Shown: positions 17,191 to 24,746, numbered from the stretch's first letter. The stretch is DNA of 64,000 bases from a virus (IMGVR_UViG_3300042391_000692:1-64000), one strand, 5' to 3'. Made by a program: numbers and translations. Notes: generated from the sequence alone by a model not told the origin.

Positions 17191-18477
17191 TTAGTATCTA
17201 TAGGTGTCGGGTTTGTACGGGCCGTCAACTGTGACACCAATATACGCGGCCTGCTTGAGTGTCATTGCAGTGAGCTCCGCACCAATCTGCTCCAGATGTA
17301 GTCGTGCAACTTTTTCATCCAGGTGCTTGGGCAACAGGTACAGTCGACCTGTTTCGTATCGACTGGTGTTGGTGTAAAGATCAATTTGTGCCATGACTTG
17401 GTTGGTAAAACTGTTACTCATCACAAAGCTGGGATGGCCAGTGCCACAACCCAAGTTAACCAGTCTGCCTTCTGCTAGCAAAATAATACGTTTGCCACTG
17501 GGGAAAATAACATGGTCCACTTGTGGCTTGATGTTTTCCCACTCACAGTCCTTGATACCTGCAACATCAATTTCAGTATCAAAGTGACCAATGTTACACA
17601 CAATAGCATTGTTCTTCATGGCGTCCATGTGTGCGCGAGTGATAACATCTACGTTGCCAGTGGCAGTTACAAAGATGTCACACTTGTCTGCCGCGTATTC
17701 CATTGTGACCACACGATAACCTTCCATTGCCGCTTGCAGGGCACAGATAGGATCTGCTTCTGTAACCCAAACTTGTGCAGAGAGTGCTCGCAGAGCTTGT
17801 GCAGAGCCCTTGCCCACGTCTCCATAGCCGGCTACCACTGCAACCTTACCGGCAATCATGACGTCAGTGGCACGTTTGATAGCGTCTACAAGACTTTCTC
17901 TGCAACCATACAAGTTGTCAAACTTGGTCTTGGTTACAGAATCGTTTACATTGATAGCAGGCATCCGCAGTGTGCCAGCCGCAATGCGCTCTAGTAACTT
18001 GTGAATACCTGTTGTGGTTTCTTCTGTGACACCTCGGATACCAGGAACTAGATCAGGGTGTTTGTCATGGATGTACCCAGTTAAGTCATGTCCATCATCA
18101 AGGATCATGTTGGGAGTCCAACCATCTGCACCACGCACAGTCTGCTCAATGCACCACCAGTATTCCGCTTCTGTTTCGCCCTTCCAAGCAAAAACAGGAA
18201 TACCTTTTGCAGCCAAAGCAGCCGCGGCTTGGTCTTGTGTGGAGAAGATGTTGCAACTACTCCAACGCACACTAGCACCAAGTTCAATTAGTGTTTCGAC
18301 CAGCACAGCCGTTTGAATGGTCATGTGCAAACTGCCCACAATACGTGCGCCTGCCAAGGGCTTTGAGCCAGCATACTCACGACGGATTGCCATCAAGCCA
18401 GGCATTTCGTGCTCGGCGATAGCAATCTCTTTGCGGCCCCAATCTGCAAGGCCAATATCTCTAATTTTGTAATCCAT
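17191..18477 (-). CDS. ahcY: S-adenosylhomocysteine hydrolase
   Basis: 428 aa from [25 protein letters not shown] precedes the ATG. Substrate loop (HMTIQTAVL), catalytic region ([18 protein letters not shown]) and the NAD site [11 protein letters not shown] are intact, and the C-terminus ends KPDTYRY as in bacterial enzymes. It splits SAH to adenosine and homocysteine, relieving product inhibition of methyltransferases. Unusual in phage; follows the omega-like gene with one base between stop and start. Confidence 0.95.
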   Translation of the reverse strand: MDYKIRDIGLADWGRKEIAIAEHEMPGLMAIRREYAGSKPLAGARIVGSLHMTIQTAVLVETLIELGASVRWSSCNIFSTQDQAAAALAAKGIPVFAWKGETEAEYWWCIEQTVRGADGWTPNMILDDGHDLTGYIHDKHPDLVPGIRGVTEETTTGIHKLLERIAAGTLRMPAINVNDSVTKTKFDNLYGCRESLVDAIKRATDVMIAGKVAVVAGYGDVGKGSAQALRALSAQVWVTEADPICALQAAMEGYRVVTMEYAADKCDIFVTATGNVDVITRAHMDAMKNNAIVCNIGHFDTEIDVAGIKDCEWENIKPQVDHVIFPSGKRIILLAEGRLVNLGCGTGHPSFVMSNSFTNQVMAQIDLYTNTSRYETGRLYLLPKHLDEKVARLHLEQIGAELTAMTLKQAAYIGVTVDGPYKPDTYRY

Positions 18478-18478
18478 G

Positions 18479-18742
18479 TTACCTCGATTCTTTGTATCTA
18501 CGTCGCGGTTCGATATCAATTTCTTTGTACAGATAATCTCTAGTGACGTGTCCAGCTTCAATTTCCAGCAGTGCTGTTACTGCATGATTGTGCTTGATAG
18601 CACTGGCAATTTTTGGCATATCGCCTCGACCCAATTCTCGCATGCGACGAGCGCCTACTAGTACCAAATCGTATCTATTTCCAATTGCTTCCACAGCGAG
18701 TTCGCTTGTGAGCCCAGCAGTTTCAGGTGTGGTCATATTCAT
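18479..18742 (-). CDS. RNA polymerase omega-subunit-like protein
   Basis: 87 aa. [22 protein letters not shown], then a PKI.. segment and [13 protein letters not shown] match the conserved core of bacterial RpoZ ([16 protein letters not shown] ... ALREIAxGxV). Omega binds the beta-prime C-terminus and helps polymerase assembly and ppGpp response. A phage copy could replace or compete with the host subunit. Placed between SAH hydrolase and a zinc-ribbon-like gene. Confidence 0.82.
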   Translation of the reverse strand: MNMTTPETAGLTSELAVEAIGNRYDLVLVGARRMRELGRGDMPKIASAIKHNHAVTALLEIEAGHVTRDYLYKEIDIEPRRRYKESR

Positions 18743-19044
18743 GTTAGATCCTTAGGGTTGATTAATCCATTACTGTGCTTGTCTTTGATCTTGTCAAGAT
18801 CTTGGAACAAACGTTTTTCTTGTTGCGTCAATTTATCCTTGTGCGTTTTGCGAGGATTTCCACACAAATAACATTTTGGATTACCACAATCCATAGCATG
18901 GTGTTTGGCCAAGCGATGTGTTTGTTTGATATTGAGCTCATTGAATGAACTATGACTCTTGGCAATTTTAACTTGCCTTGAAATCGCAACATCAGTTTTG
19001 TGGCGTCTACGTGAATTAATAAATTTTGCTAGATCGTTACTCAT
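18739..19044 (-). CDS. Small zinc-ribbon-like protein, 101 aa
   Basis: Starts MSNDLAKFINSRRRHKTDVA. Contains CGNPKCYLCGNPRKTHKDK, i.e. CxxxxCxxC with a nearby histidine, likely a metal site, and is very basic at the N-terminus. Seen in T4-like genomes as unnamed. ATG at 19044 lies just after the promoter at 19070-19098. Confidence 0.65.
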   Translation of the reverse strand: MSNDLAKFINSRRRHKTDVAISRQVKIAKSHSSFNELNIKQTHRLAKHHAMDCGNPKCYLCGNPRKTHKDKLTQQEKRLFQDLDKIKDKHSNGLINPKDLT

Positions 19045-19069
19045 ACAGTTATTTAATTGTGTAGAACTT

Positions 19070-19098
19070 ATTATAGCAAGTTCTACACAAAAGGTCAA
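19070..19098 (-). promoter_or_regulatory. Sigma70-type promoter
   Basis: Minus strand TTGACC, 17 bp ending TGC, TATAAT; overlaps the 3' end of the AhpD gene and drives the omega/SAHH operon. Confidence 0.82.
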
Positions 19099-19601
19099 TT
19101 GTTTAGAACACGAGCAACACTAGTAATTACCGCCGCAATTCGCCCAATATCGCGAAGTTGTTCTACGGTGTAGCCTTCTGTCTTGAGTGTTTCGTAGTGT
19201 GCCTTGACACAGAAATGGCACTTGCCCACAATTGACGCTGCCAAACTAAATGCTTCAAAATTTGCTTTAGTTGTGCCACCATGACTTGCAATAGCATTCA
19301 TACGCAACTGCGCTGGCAATCCTTTAAGGGCAGGATCATCTGCCATTTCAACGTAGGGATACCATACGTTGTTCTGTGCCATGATGCTGGCCGCTGTCAT
19401 TGCTGACTCTGCGTGAACAGGAGCATCTGCCAACAACACCGCAAGTACCTTGCCGTTGCCAGTTGCAGCCAGCGCGGCCACAGCACAACCCATGGCCACA
19501 TCTGCATCTAGTGTACTACGAAGTAGCACAGCGTCAAGATTTAACTTGGTGTCTTTTGCGTAGTCTGGCAACGCACCTTTTACTGATTCAATAAAACTCA
19601 T
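19095..19601 (-). CDS. ahpD: AhpD-like peroxidase/peroxiredoxin reductase
   Basis: 168 aa, typical AhpD length. The redox pair CxxC with downstream His is in GKCHFCVKAHYE (about residues 126-137), and the alpha-helical carboxymuconolactone-decarboxylase fold is evident. AhpD reduces oxidised AhpC. The AhpC gene lies two genes upstream in the same operon, so the phage carries a matched pair against peroxide stress. Confidence 0.92.
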   Translation of the reverse strand: MSFIESVKGALPDYAKDTKLNLDAVLLRSTLDADVAMGCAVAALAATGNGKVLAVLLADAPVHAESAMTAASIMAQNNVWYPYVEMADDPALKGLPAQLRMNAIASHGGTTKANFEAFSLAASIVGKCHFCVKAHYETLKTEGYTVEQLRDIGRIAAVITSVARVLNN

Positions 19602-19602
19602 T

Positions 19603-20253
19603 TTAATATTTTCCTGATGCTAATACGATTTGACAAATGTGTTCCAATCGTTCAATATGTTCAAATGCTCGCCACGGGCTGGTGTCAATAGCAACAACAC
19701 CGTGTCCTTTGATGCCCACAATGTCATACTCAATATTACCAGCATCGTCCAACTGCAAGTTCCTGTGGCACTCATCGCCCAGTTCTTGACTAATTGGGGC
19801 CACATCACCAACATTAGGTGCCACCCGAGTATAACGACTGAGTTCTGGAAAGTCGTTAGCAAGACTACTTAACTCAATGCCACGATGCATGGCAGCAACA
19901 CAGTAGGTAGGATGTAAGTGAACTACCACCCTAACATCTGTACTGTGCTGACCCATTGCTCGTTGTAGTCCAAAGTGTAAGGGAATCTCTCCACTAGGCT
20001 TTAGATTAGTACTGATGTCTGTGTAGAATTCTTCTTCCCAAGATTTAGATAGGAAAGGTGGAATGGCACTAATCTTGTCAATCAATTTAATTTTCTTGAA
20101 CTGATCCGGTTGCATTGTTTGCTTGCGAACGCCACTGGGTGTGATATAAAAGTGATCACGGTCGTGATGACGAATACTAACATTGCCATCACGACTGGTA
20201 ATCCAGTTGCGTCTATATGCTTCGACTAATGTGTCGCATATAGTTTCTAACAT
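19603..20253 (-). CDS. Class II aldolase/adducin-family protein (MtnB-like)
   Basis: 216 aa. SRDGNVSIR near residue 20, the ITPSGV loop, metal-binding HLHP and the late GHGVVA motif are in family order. Members include fuculose-phosphate aldolase and methylthioribulose-1-phosphate dehydratase (MtnB); SGVRKQ and the length slightly favour MtnB, which would link to methionine salvage and to the SAH hydrolase nearby. Placed between ahpC and ahpD; its part in that operon is unclear. Confidence 0.82.
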   Translation of the reverse strand: MLETICDTLVEAYRRNWITSRDGNVSIRHHDRDHFYITPSGVRKQTMQPDQFKKIKLIDKISAIPPFLSKSWEEEFYTDISTNLKPSGEIPLHFGLQRAMGQHSTDVRVVVHLHPTYCVAAMHRGIELSSLANDFPELSRYTRVAPNVGDVAPISQELGDECHRNLQLDDAGNIEYDIVGIKGHGVVAIDTSPWRAFEHIERLEHICQIVLASGKY

Positions 20254-20810
20254 TACAGAGTCTCGCCACCAACTGTGCGGTTACAAGCACATAGTTCGCC
20301 AGTTTGTAACGCATCTAATACACGAAGTGTTTCTTCTGGGCTACGACCCACGTTCAAGTTGTTGACAGTAACGTGTTGGATAACGTTGTCTGGGTCAACG
20401 ATGAATGTAGCACGTAATGCCGCCCCTGCTGGAGCATAGAACACGCCTAGCTGTGCAATCAAACTCAAGTTGTCGCCAGTTTCTGGATTGTAACGCTGTG
20501 TGTCAGCAAACTGGTTGTGTGTGATCTTGATCAAGTCACTGTGGCTCTTTTGCCATGCTACTTTACAAAACTCATTGTCTGTGCTTCCTGTGAGCAATAC
20601 TGCATCACGGTCAGCAAAGTCACTTGCTAGTTTGTCATAGGCTACAATCTCTGTAGGACAAACGAATGTAAAGTCCTTTGGGTAGTAAACAATTATTTTC
20701 CACTTGCCTTCAAATGACTTTTCTGTAATGTCAAAGAAAGCATCTTCTGGCTGTCCTGGCTTGACACCTGTAACCACAAACGGTTCTAACTTATCACCAA
20801 CTGTTTTCAT
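20253..20810 (-). CDS. ahpC: AhpC-type 2-Cys peroxiredoxin
   Basis: 185 aa. Peroxidatic Cys in DFTFVCPTEI (about residues 46-55), resolving Cys near the C-terminus (GELCACNRTVGGETL). The enzyme reduces H2O2 and organic peroxides and is recycled by AhpD, encoded downstream. Own promoter at 20858-20886. Confidence 0.95.
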   Translation of the reverse strand: MKTVGDKLEPFVVTGVKPGQPEDAFFDITEKSFEGKWKIIVYYPKDFTFVCPTEIVAYDKLASDFADRDAVLLTGSTDNEFCKVAWQKSHSDLIKITHNQFADTQRYNPETGDNLSLIAQLGVFYAPAGAALRATFIVDPDNVIQHVTVNNLNVGRSPEETLRVLDALQTGELCACNRTVGGETL

Positions 20811-20857
20811 TTATATCTCCTATTAAAAAATGATCATAGTGTTTCTACTATGTGTAT

Positions 20858-20886
20858 ATTGTAATAGTATATAGCAATGAAGTCAA
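20858..20886 (-). promoter_or_regulatory. Sigma70-type promoter of ahpC operon
   Basis: Minus strand TTGACT, 17 bp, TACAAT. Confidence 0.75.
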
Positions 20887-20939
20887 GCAAAAATCAAGTT
20901 TTTCCTATTGATTGTTTCTATGCTGGAGTTTAATAAAAT

Positions 20940-21092
20940 TTATGATGGTATTAGTTTTGGCAAATACGGAACTGCTCTAGGCCCGTAGCGTGTTTGTAGC
21001 AGTAAGCGAGCTTCTTGGGCGGTTTGAGCCCCAACTCGATCTTTAAATTCCTTGCCGTCTGATGTGCGTATAGTTGCTTCAAAAAGTTTCAT
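20940..21092 (-). CDS. Small conserved protein, 50 aa
   Basis: Starts MKLFEATIRTSDGKEFKDRV. The pattern (edge beta strand, QTAQEARLLLQTRYG helix, PYLPKLIPS) recalls small phage proteins of the PhiH1 kind with no named role. The longer frame would read through tRNA-Arg, so the ATG at 21092 is used. Confidence 0.6.
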   Translation of the reverse strand: MKLFEATIRTSDGKEFKDRVGAQTAQEARLLLQTRYGPRAVPYLPKLIPS

Positions 21093-21104
21093 GCAACTAT
21101 TTAG

Positions 21105-21179
21105 TGGTAGGCCTTGAGAGGATCGAACTCCCACCGCTTGTTTCGAAGACAAGCATGATATCCATTTCACCAAAGGCCT
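21105..21179 (-). tRNA. tRNA-Arg(TCG), CCA encoded
   Basis: Acceptor AGGCCTT/AAGGCCT, anticodon loop CTTCGAA, T-arm GGGAG-TTCGATC-CTCTC. Reads CGA. Confidence 0.9.
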
Positions 21180-21182
21180 ATG

Positions 21183-21256
21183 TGGTGCTCTCAACAAGAA
21201 TTGAACTTGTGTTTCATCCTTACCAAGGATGTGTAATGCCATTATACTATGAGAGC
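21183..21256 (-). tRNA. tRNA-Thr(GGT), CCA encoded
   Basis: Acceptor GCTCTCA/TGAGAGC, anticodon arm CATCC-TTGGTAA-GGATG. Confidence 0.9.
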
Positions 21257-21260
21257 TAAG

Positions 21261-21334
21261 TGGAGCAGGATACCAGAATCGAACTGGTGACTGGACCTTG
21301 GCAAGGTTCTATTTTACCCCTAAACTAATCCTGC
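21261..21334 (-). tRNA. tRNA-Gly(GCC), CCA encoded
   Basis: Acceptor GCAGGAT/ATCCTGC, discriminator T, anticodon loop TTGCCAA (one A-C mismatch in the stem). Confidence 0.9.
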
Positions 21335-21347
21335 AATTTTTTACTTA

Positions 21348-21821
21348 TTAGGCTGCTCGTAGACTTTTGAATCTATCTGCCGCGTATGATGCCGCAAATG
21401 CTTCTGGCTTCACAAACGGGATCACATTGCATGTTCCTTTAATGTAGCCTACAGCTTGTGAAATCACACAGCTTGATCCGTGCATTTCGTTTGGGTTGAT
21501 GTCCAAGTGAACTTCAACTTCACGGCCTTCTAGCACATCGGCCAGCTTCAAATACAATTCGCTAACCTTGTATACTTCTGTCATGAGTCGCATGGCCGGC
21601 TTGCTTGGTTTTTGATCGTAAACACGTTCTCGGTGTACTTCGCCAAACAGTTTGCAACCGTTGTTGCCGTTGATGTGTACCACAATGGCCAGCACATAGT
21701 CAGCATACCAAGCACCGTCAATTTTGATTCGTTCCGAGTCGCAGCCAAGATAGATTCGAGTTTCGGGTGTTTGGGCCCGGATAAACTCTGCTACTTGATT
21801 GATGTCTAGTTTTTTCATCAT
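21348..21821 (-). CDS. YkuK-like RNase H-fold protein
   Basis: 157 aa from MMKKLDINQVAEFIRAQ. ETRIYLGCDSERIK, YADYVLAIVVHINGNNG and EVHLDINPNE resemble the YkuK/RNase H-like family, where the first Asp (CDS) and later DxN take the place of catalytic carboxylates. The frame upstream of the ATG overlaps two tRNA genes and is not coding. Sits among tRNAs; a role in RNA handling is plausible inference. Confidence 0.7.
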   Translation of the reverse strand: MMKKLDINQVAEFIRAQTPETRIYLGCDSERIKIDGAWYADYVLAIVVHINGNNGCKLFGEVHRERVYDQKPSKPAMRLMTEVYKVSELYLKLADVLEGREVEVHLDINPNEMHGSSCVISQAVGYIKGTCNVIPFVKPEAFAASYAADRFKSLRAA

Positions 21822-21861
21822 TGTCTTTCTATTTAACTCGGGAACCGTTACAGTTTTATTA

Positions 21862-21941
21862 TGGTACCCCTGCTCAGATTCGAACTGAGAACATATACTC
21901 CCTTTTGAGGAGAGTGACTTTACCAATTTGTCCACAGGGGC
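21862..21941 (-). tRNA. tRNA-Leu(CAA), short variable arm
   Basis: Acceptor GCCCCTG/CAGGGGT, anticodon arm CTCTC-CTCAAAA-GGGAG, T-arm CTCAG-TTCGAAT-CTGAG. Variable region only eight bases, unlike normal class II leucine tRNAs. CCA encoded. Confidence 0.82.
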
Positions 21942-21956
21942 ACAGCGTTTGAAATT

Positions 21957-22033
21957 TGGTGCCCCAGGGGAGACTCGAACTCCCAAAATTTGGCTTCTAA
22001 GACCAACACGTATACCAATTCCGTCACCGGGGC
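21957..22033 (-). tRNA. tRNA-Leu(TAG), class I-like variable loop
   Basis: Acceptor GCCCCGG/CTGGGGC, anticodon arm TTGGT-CTTAGAA-GCCAA, then a five-base variable loop and T-arm GGGAG-TTCGAGT-CTCCC. CCA encoded. Confidence 0.85.
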
Positions 22034-22044
22034 TTAAATACAAT

Positions 22045-22260
22045 ATGCACGAAAAGGAAAAAATCTATGTTAAAGATCTCTACAGATTGTTCTGTACAGA
22101 ACTTTACACAACTACCGCAAGTTGGGTAACCGCAAAACACTTTGTGGCCGACCCTTTGCTGGATCTGAAAAAAGAATTTATTCCTGATGCTACATTGGTA
22201 CCAGGAGACGGGATCGAACCGCCCACACCTTGTGCTTCAAACAAGTGCTCTACCAACTGA
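22045..22260 (+). CDS. Plus-strand ORF ending antisense to tRNA-Phe (doubtful)
   Basis: ATG at 22045 opens MHEKEKIYVKDLYRLFCTEL and looks protein-like up to about 22194; the last 22 codons are antisense to tRNA-Phe and the stop lies in that tRNA. It may be a gene whose 3' end was replaced by tRNA insertion, or chance. No family recognised. Confidence 0.3.
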   Translation: MHEKEKIYVKDLYRLFCTELYTTTASWVTAKHFVADPLLDLKKEFIPDATLVPGDGIEPPTPCASNKCSTN

Positions 22261-22271
22261 GCTATCCTGGC
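22196..22271 (-). tRNA. tRNA-Phe(GAA), CCA encoded
   Basis: Acceptor GCCAGGA/TCCTGGT, anticodon arm CTTGT-TTGAAGC-ACAAG, T-loop TTCGATC. Confidence 0.92.
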
Positions 22272-22277
22272 AATATT

Positions 22278-22352
22278 TGGTACCTGGTCACGGTTTCGAA
22301 CCGCGGACCCTCTCCGTGTAAAGGAGACGCTCTACCCCTGAGCTAACCAGGC
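22278..22352 (-). tRNA. tRNA-Val(TAC), CCA encoded
   Basis: Acceptor GCCTGGT/ACCAGGT, anticodon arm TCTCC-TTTACAC-GGAGA. Confidence 0.93.
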
Positions 22353-22361
22353 AAACTATTT

Positions 22362-22453
22362 TGGCGGAAGACGGAGGAGTCGAACCCCATCCCTGTTAAG
22401 AGAACCTGGTTTTCAAGGCCAGTCGCGGGACCAACCCCACTGCATCATCTTCC
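22362..22453 (-). tRNA. tRNA-Ser(TGA), CCA encoded
   Basis: Acceptor GGAAGAT/GTCTTCC, discriminator G, anticodon arm CTGGC-CTTGAAA-ACCAG, long variable arm. Confidence 0.92.
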
Positions 22454-22458
22454 ATATA

Positions 22459-22535
22459 TGGTCGGAATGACACGGTTCGAACGTGCGACCACTGCGTCCC
22501 AAACGCAGAGCTCTACCAGGCTGAGCTACATTCCG
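22459..22535 (-). tRNA. tRNA-Pro(TGG), CCA encoded
   Basis: Acceptor CGGAATG/CATTCCG, anticodon arm CTGCG-TTTGGGA-CGCAG. Confidence 0.93.
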
Positions 22536-22543
22536 AATTAAAC

Positions 22544-22762
22544 TTACTTTAACTTGGGATCAATTGACTTATCAACTTCGTGCGGTTCTGCAAACCTAGG
22601 AGTTGGCTGATCCCAATACGCTGGAAAGATCTTCCAGCCAAAACTTTTCCAGTAACGATGAATGATGTTGTTTATCACAACAACCCCAGCCACGATTACA
22701 ATTACACCTGTCATTGTTAAAACACTGCCGGCTAAAAATACTGCCGCTTGATCCATATCCAT
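22544..22762 (-). CDS. Small membrane protein, 72 aa
   Basis: One long or two adjacent membrane segments at about 6-35 (AAVFLAGSVLTMTGVIVIVA then GVVVINNII), followed by a basic-aromatic cytoplasmic tail. Lies inside the tRNA cluster, on the same strand. No family recognised; spanin- or holin-like roles cannot be tested here. Confidence 0.6.
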   Translation of the reverse strand: MDMDQAAVFLAGSVLTMTGVIVIVAGVVVINNIIHRYWKSFGWKIFPAYWDQPTPRFAEPHEVDKSIDPKLK

Positions 22763-22786
22763 ATTTGTAAATCCTTTGGAGTTGTG

Positions 22787-23404
22787 TTATTTCAGCATCA
22801 ATTCCACAGGATCAATAATGGGCATGGTTGCCAGCATGATCCTGGGATATTTTGCATCAGGCCCCGGCATAACCCTGTGAGGGATATAACTGTTGAAAAC
22901 AATAGGATGCTCATGCATGTTATACCTCAGCAAACAAGGATACTGATCTTGTACAGTGTGATGTAACACAGAAAAATTATACTGTTCTGTGCCTGTGTAT
23001 GGGTTTGTCATAACCGGGAGCCGATTCATGGCTTCCTTGGGAATATCATACCACTCTGTATAAACATCCTCAGTGTTGTAGATTGGAAAGTTTATTTTGA
23101 AGTTCATGGGCGGTGCATCGTTGTGCAACACAACCCCATCGGTCATACCTTCTGTCAGCAATCCCACTGTGATTTCTTTGATAGGCAGGTTGACTCGAAA
23201 CATAAATCGCAACAAATTTGGACACACCTTGGCCATTTGTTTGTAATCTATCAGATGCCAGAACTTTTTTTCTTGTTTTTCGTTTAGAAAATCAGTGTTA
23301 TCTACAACCCAGTTCATTATCTCTTCTTTGATTTGATCAAGGTTGTCACACTCAAGTTCGTGTATACATTTGAAACGACTTTGGTCTGGGATATAATCAA
23401 TCAT
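22787..23404 (-). CDS. 2-oxoglutarate oxygenase-like (cupin fold) protein
   Basis: 205 aa. LHNDAPPMNFKINFPI (H-x-D near residue 104) and later NSYIPHRVMPGPDAKYPRIML supply an HxD...H facial triad and a distal Arg in the order used by Fe(II)/2-oxoglutarate dioxygenases such as aspartyl/asparaginyl hydroxylases. Overall similarity is not strong and the call is from motif order. Located within the tRNA island, so tRNA or ribosomal-protein hydroxylation is a possible target (inference). Confidence 0.5.
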   Translation of the reverse strand: MIDYIPDQSRFKCIHELECDNLDQIKEEIMNWVVDNTDFLNEKQEKKFWHLIDYKQMAKVCPNLLRFMFRVNLPIKEITVGLLTEGMTDGVVLHNDAPPMNFKINFPIYNTEDVYTEWYDIPKEAMNRLPVMTNPYTGTEQYNFSVLHHTVQDQYPCLLRYNMHEHPIVFNSYIPHRVMPGPDAKYPRIMLATMPIIDPVELMLK

Positions 23405-23429
23405 GATATATTTACTACCTACAATTATT

Positions 23430-23503
23430 TGGAGCAGGGTAGGGGAATCGAACCCCTCGCTTTAGCTTGGAAGGCTAAGGTATTACCACTATACGAACCC
23501 TGC
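23430..23503 (-). tRNA. tRNA-Gly(TCC), CCA encoded
   Basis: Acceptor GCAGGGT/ACCCTGC, discriminator T, anticodon arm TTAGC-CTTCCAA-GCTAA. Confidence 0.93.
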
Positions 23504-23551
23504 GTTGAATTACTTATTATACAGCATCTTAGCAATACTGTAAAGCAATTT

Positions 23552-23626
23552 TGGTAGCCATGGACAATTTCGAAATGTCGACCTAACGCTTATCAAGCGT
23601 TTGCTCTTCCTCTGAGCTACACGGCT
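23552..23626 (-). tRNA. tRNA-Ile(GAT), CCA encoded
   Basis: Acceptor AGCCGTG/CATGGCT, anticodon arm AACGC-TTGATAA-GCGTT, T-loop TTCGAAA. Confidence 0.9.
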
Positions 23627-23635
23627 AAATATTGA

Positions 23636-23809
23636 ATGCACATTGACGTCTATCTACAAAAACAGTTGTACTGCACCATTGAACTAAGTCAGCCCGGTTA
23701 CAATGTGCCTGCTATCTTGGATCAAATCCAAAGTGATCGCGAAGCTGGCAACTTGACCTGGGTACAGTGGGATCAGCCGCTTGACTTTGAAGTCAAATAC
23801 TTTGAATAA
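23636..23809 (+). CDS. Small plus-strand protein, 57 aa
   Basis: ATG at 23636 opens MHIDVYLQKQLYCTIELSQP and ends VKYFE, a compact alpha/beta-looking peptide. It fills the 185-bp gap between tRNA-Ile and tRNA-Gln and is one of very few plus-strand genes. No clear ribosome site (TATTGA precedes it). No family recognised. Confidence 0.5.
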   Translation: MHIDVYLQKQLYCTIELSQPGYNVPAILDQIQSDREAGNLTWVQWDQPLDFEVKYFE

Positions 23810-23811
23810 CT

Positions 23812-23885
23812 TGGCACGGGAACTAGGGCTCGAACCTAGAATGACAGAGTCAAAGTCTGTAGTGTTACCATTACACTATTCCCGA
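23812..23885 (-). tRNA. tRNA-Gln(TTG), CCA encoded
   Basis: Anticodon arm ACAGA-CTTTGAC-TCTGT; position 1 T faces T72 and discriminator is G, consistent with the weak 1-72 pair that glutaminyl-tRNA synthetase prefers. Confidence 0.88.
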
Positions 23886-23893
23886 ACAAAACT

Positions 23894-23968
23894 TGGTGGA
23901 TGTAAGTAGATTCGAACTACTGACCTGCCGCGTATGAAGCGAATGCACTACCGCTGTGCTATACATCC
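23894..23968 (-). tRNA. tRNA-Met or Ile2 (CAT), CCA encoded
   Basis: Acceptor GGATGTA/TACATCC, anticodon loop TTCATAC. Elongator methionine or lysidine-modified isoleucine cannot be separated here. Confidence 0.88.
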
Positions 23969-23971
23969 GAT

Positions 23972-24045
23972 TGGGGTATCCAATGAGAATTGAACTCATG
24001 ATAGCGGAATCACAATCCGCGGTTTTACCACTAAACTATGGACAC
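23972..24045 (-). tRNA. tRNA-His(GTG), CCA encoded
   Basis: Acceptor GTGTCCA/TGGATAC, discriminator C facing an upstream G(-1), anticodon arm GCGGA-TTGTGAT-TCCGC. Confidence 0.92.
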
Positions 24046-24161
24046 CATATAGGAGCACTCTCAACAGCAGGCCTAGGAGGCAATCTGGTTGCTGAAACTT
24101 TTGCATCTGCAGATACTAGGCTTCTTCTCCCGCGTTGACTTACGCCAAGAATGCTTTTATA
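24046..24161 (-). other. Structured spacer, possible stable RNA
   Basis: Between tRNA-His and tRNA-Lys. Minus strand has GCCTAG...CTAGGC enclosing ATCTGCAGAT, and GCGTAAGTCAACGC just upstream. No convincing ORF. May be a processing structure or small RNA. Confidence 0.35.
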
Positions 24162-24235
24162 TGGTAGGGGTGTTCGGGAACGATCCGAATTTTACTGGTT
24201 AAAAGCCAGTTACTTCACCTTAAAGTTTCACCCCC
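24162..24235 (-). tRNA. tRNA-Lys(TTT), unusual T-loop
   Basis: Acceptor GGGGGTG/CACCCCT, anticodon arm ACTGG-CTTTTAA-CCAGT, T-arm TTCGG-ATCGTTC-CCGAA, in which T54 and A58 of the usual loop are replaced. Confidence 0.82.
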
Positions 24236-24286
24236 ATAGGTTTATCACTCTTGTCACTAGTCATGACAGATCTCCTTTTAAAAAAT

Positions 24287-24363
24287 TGGTACCACCTGAG
24301 AGATTCAAACTCCCGACCCCTAAGTTCGTAGCCTAGTGCTCTGTTCAGCTGAGCTAAGGTGGT
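24287..24363 (-). tRNA. tRNA-Arg(ACG), CCA encoded
   Basis: Acceptor ACCACCT/AGGTGGT, anticodon arm CTAGG-CTACGAA-CTTAG. Confidence 0.9.
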
Positions 24364-24367
24364 GTGT

Positions 24368-24443
24368 TGGTGCCCCTTGTCCGACTCGAACAGACCACCT
24401 ACTGCTTACAAAACAGTTGCTCTACCGGATGAGCTAAAGGGGC
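24368..24443 (-). tRNA. tRNA-Thr(TGT), CCA encoded
   Basis: Acceptor GCCCCTT/AAGGGGC, anticodon arm ACTGT-TTTGTAA-GCAGT. Confidence 0.93.
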
Positions 24444-24450
24444 AAATTGT

Positions 24451-24540
24451 TGGCGGTGCGAAAGAGACTCGAACTCTTAAAGCGGCTTTCACCACTCGAC
24501 GGATTAGCAATCCGCTCCAATACCATTATGGGACCGCACC
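24451..24540 (-). tRNA. tRNA-Ser(GCT), CCA encoded
   Basis: Acceptor GGTGCGG/TCGCACC, discriminator G, anticodon arm GCGGA-TTGCTAA-TCCGT, long variable arm. Confidence 0.92.
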
Positions 24541-24547
24541 TCAAATT

Positions 24548-24623
24548 TGGCTCCCCAGCGTGGGATCGAACCACGGACACCTTGATTAACAGTCAAGTGC
24601 AACTACCGCTGTGCTACTAGGGA
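24548..24623 (-). tRNA. tRNA-Asn(GTT), CCA encoded
   Basis: Acceptor TCCCTAG/CTGGGGA, discriminator G, anticodon arm CTTGA-CTGTTAA-TCAAG. Confidence 0.93.
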
Positions 24624-24633
24624 ATAATCTACT

Positions 24634-24657
24634 TAGTAGGCACTCATGCCTACTATC
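24634..24657. repeat. Perfect hairpin between tRNA-Asn and tRNA-Trp
   Basis: TAGTAGGCA, four-base loop, TGCCTACTA. No T-run follows, so a processing hairpin is more likely than a terminator. Confidence 0.6.
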
Positions 24658-24664
24658 AAAAACT

Positions 24665-24741
24665 TGGCGACCCGGGAAGGATTTGAACCTCCGACATTTG
24701 GTTTTGGAGACCAACGTTCTGCCAGACTGAACTACCGAGCC
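24665..24741 (-). tRNA. tRNA-Trp(CCA anticodon), CCA encoded
   Basis: Acceptor GGCTCGG/CCGGGTC, discriminator G, anticodon arm TTGGT-CTCCAAA-ACCAA. Confidence 0.92.
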
Positions 24742-24746
24742 ATATT

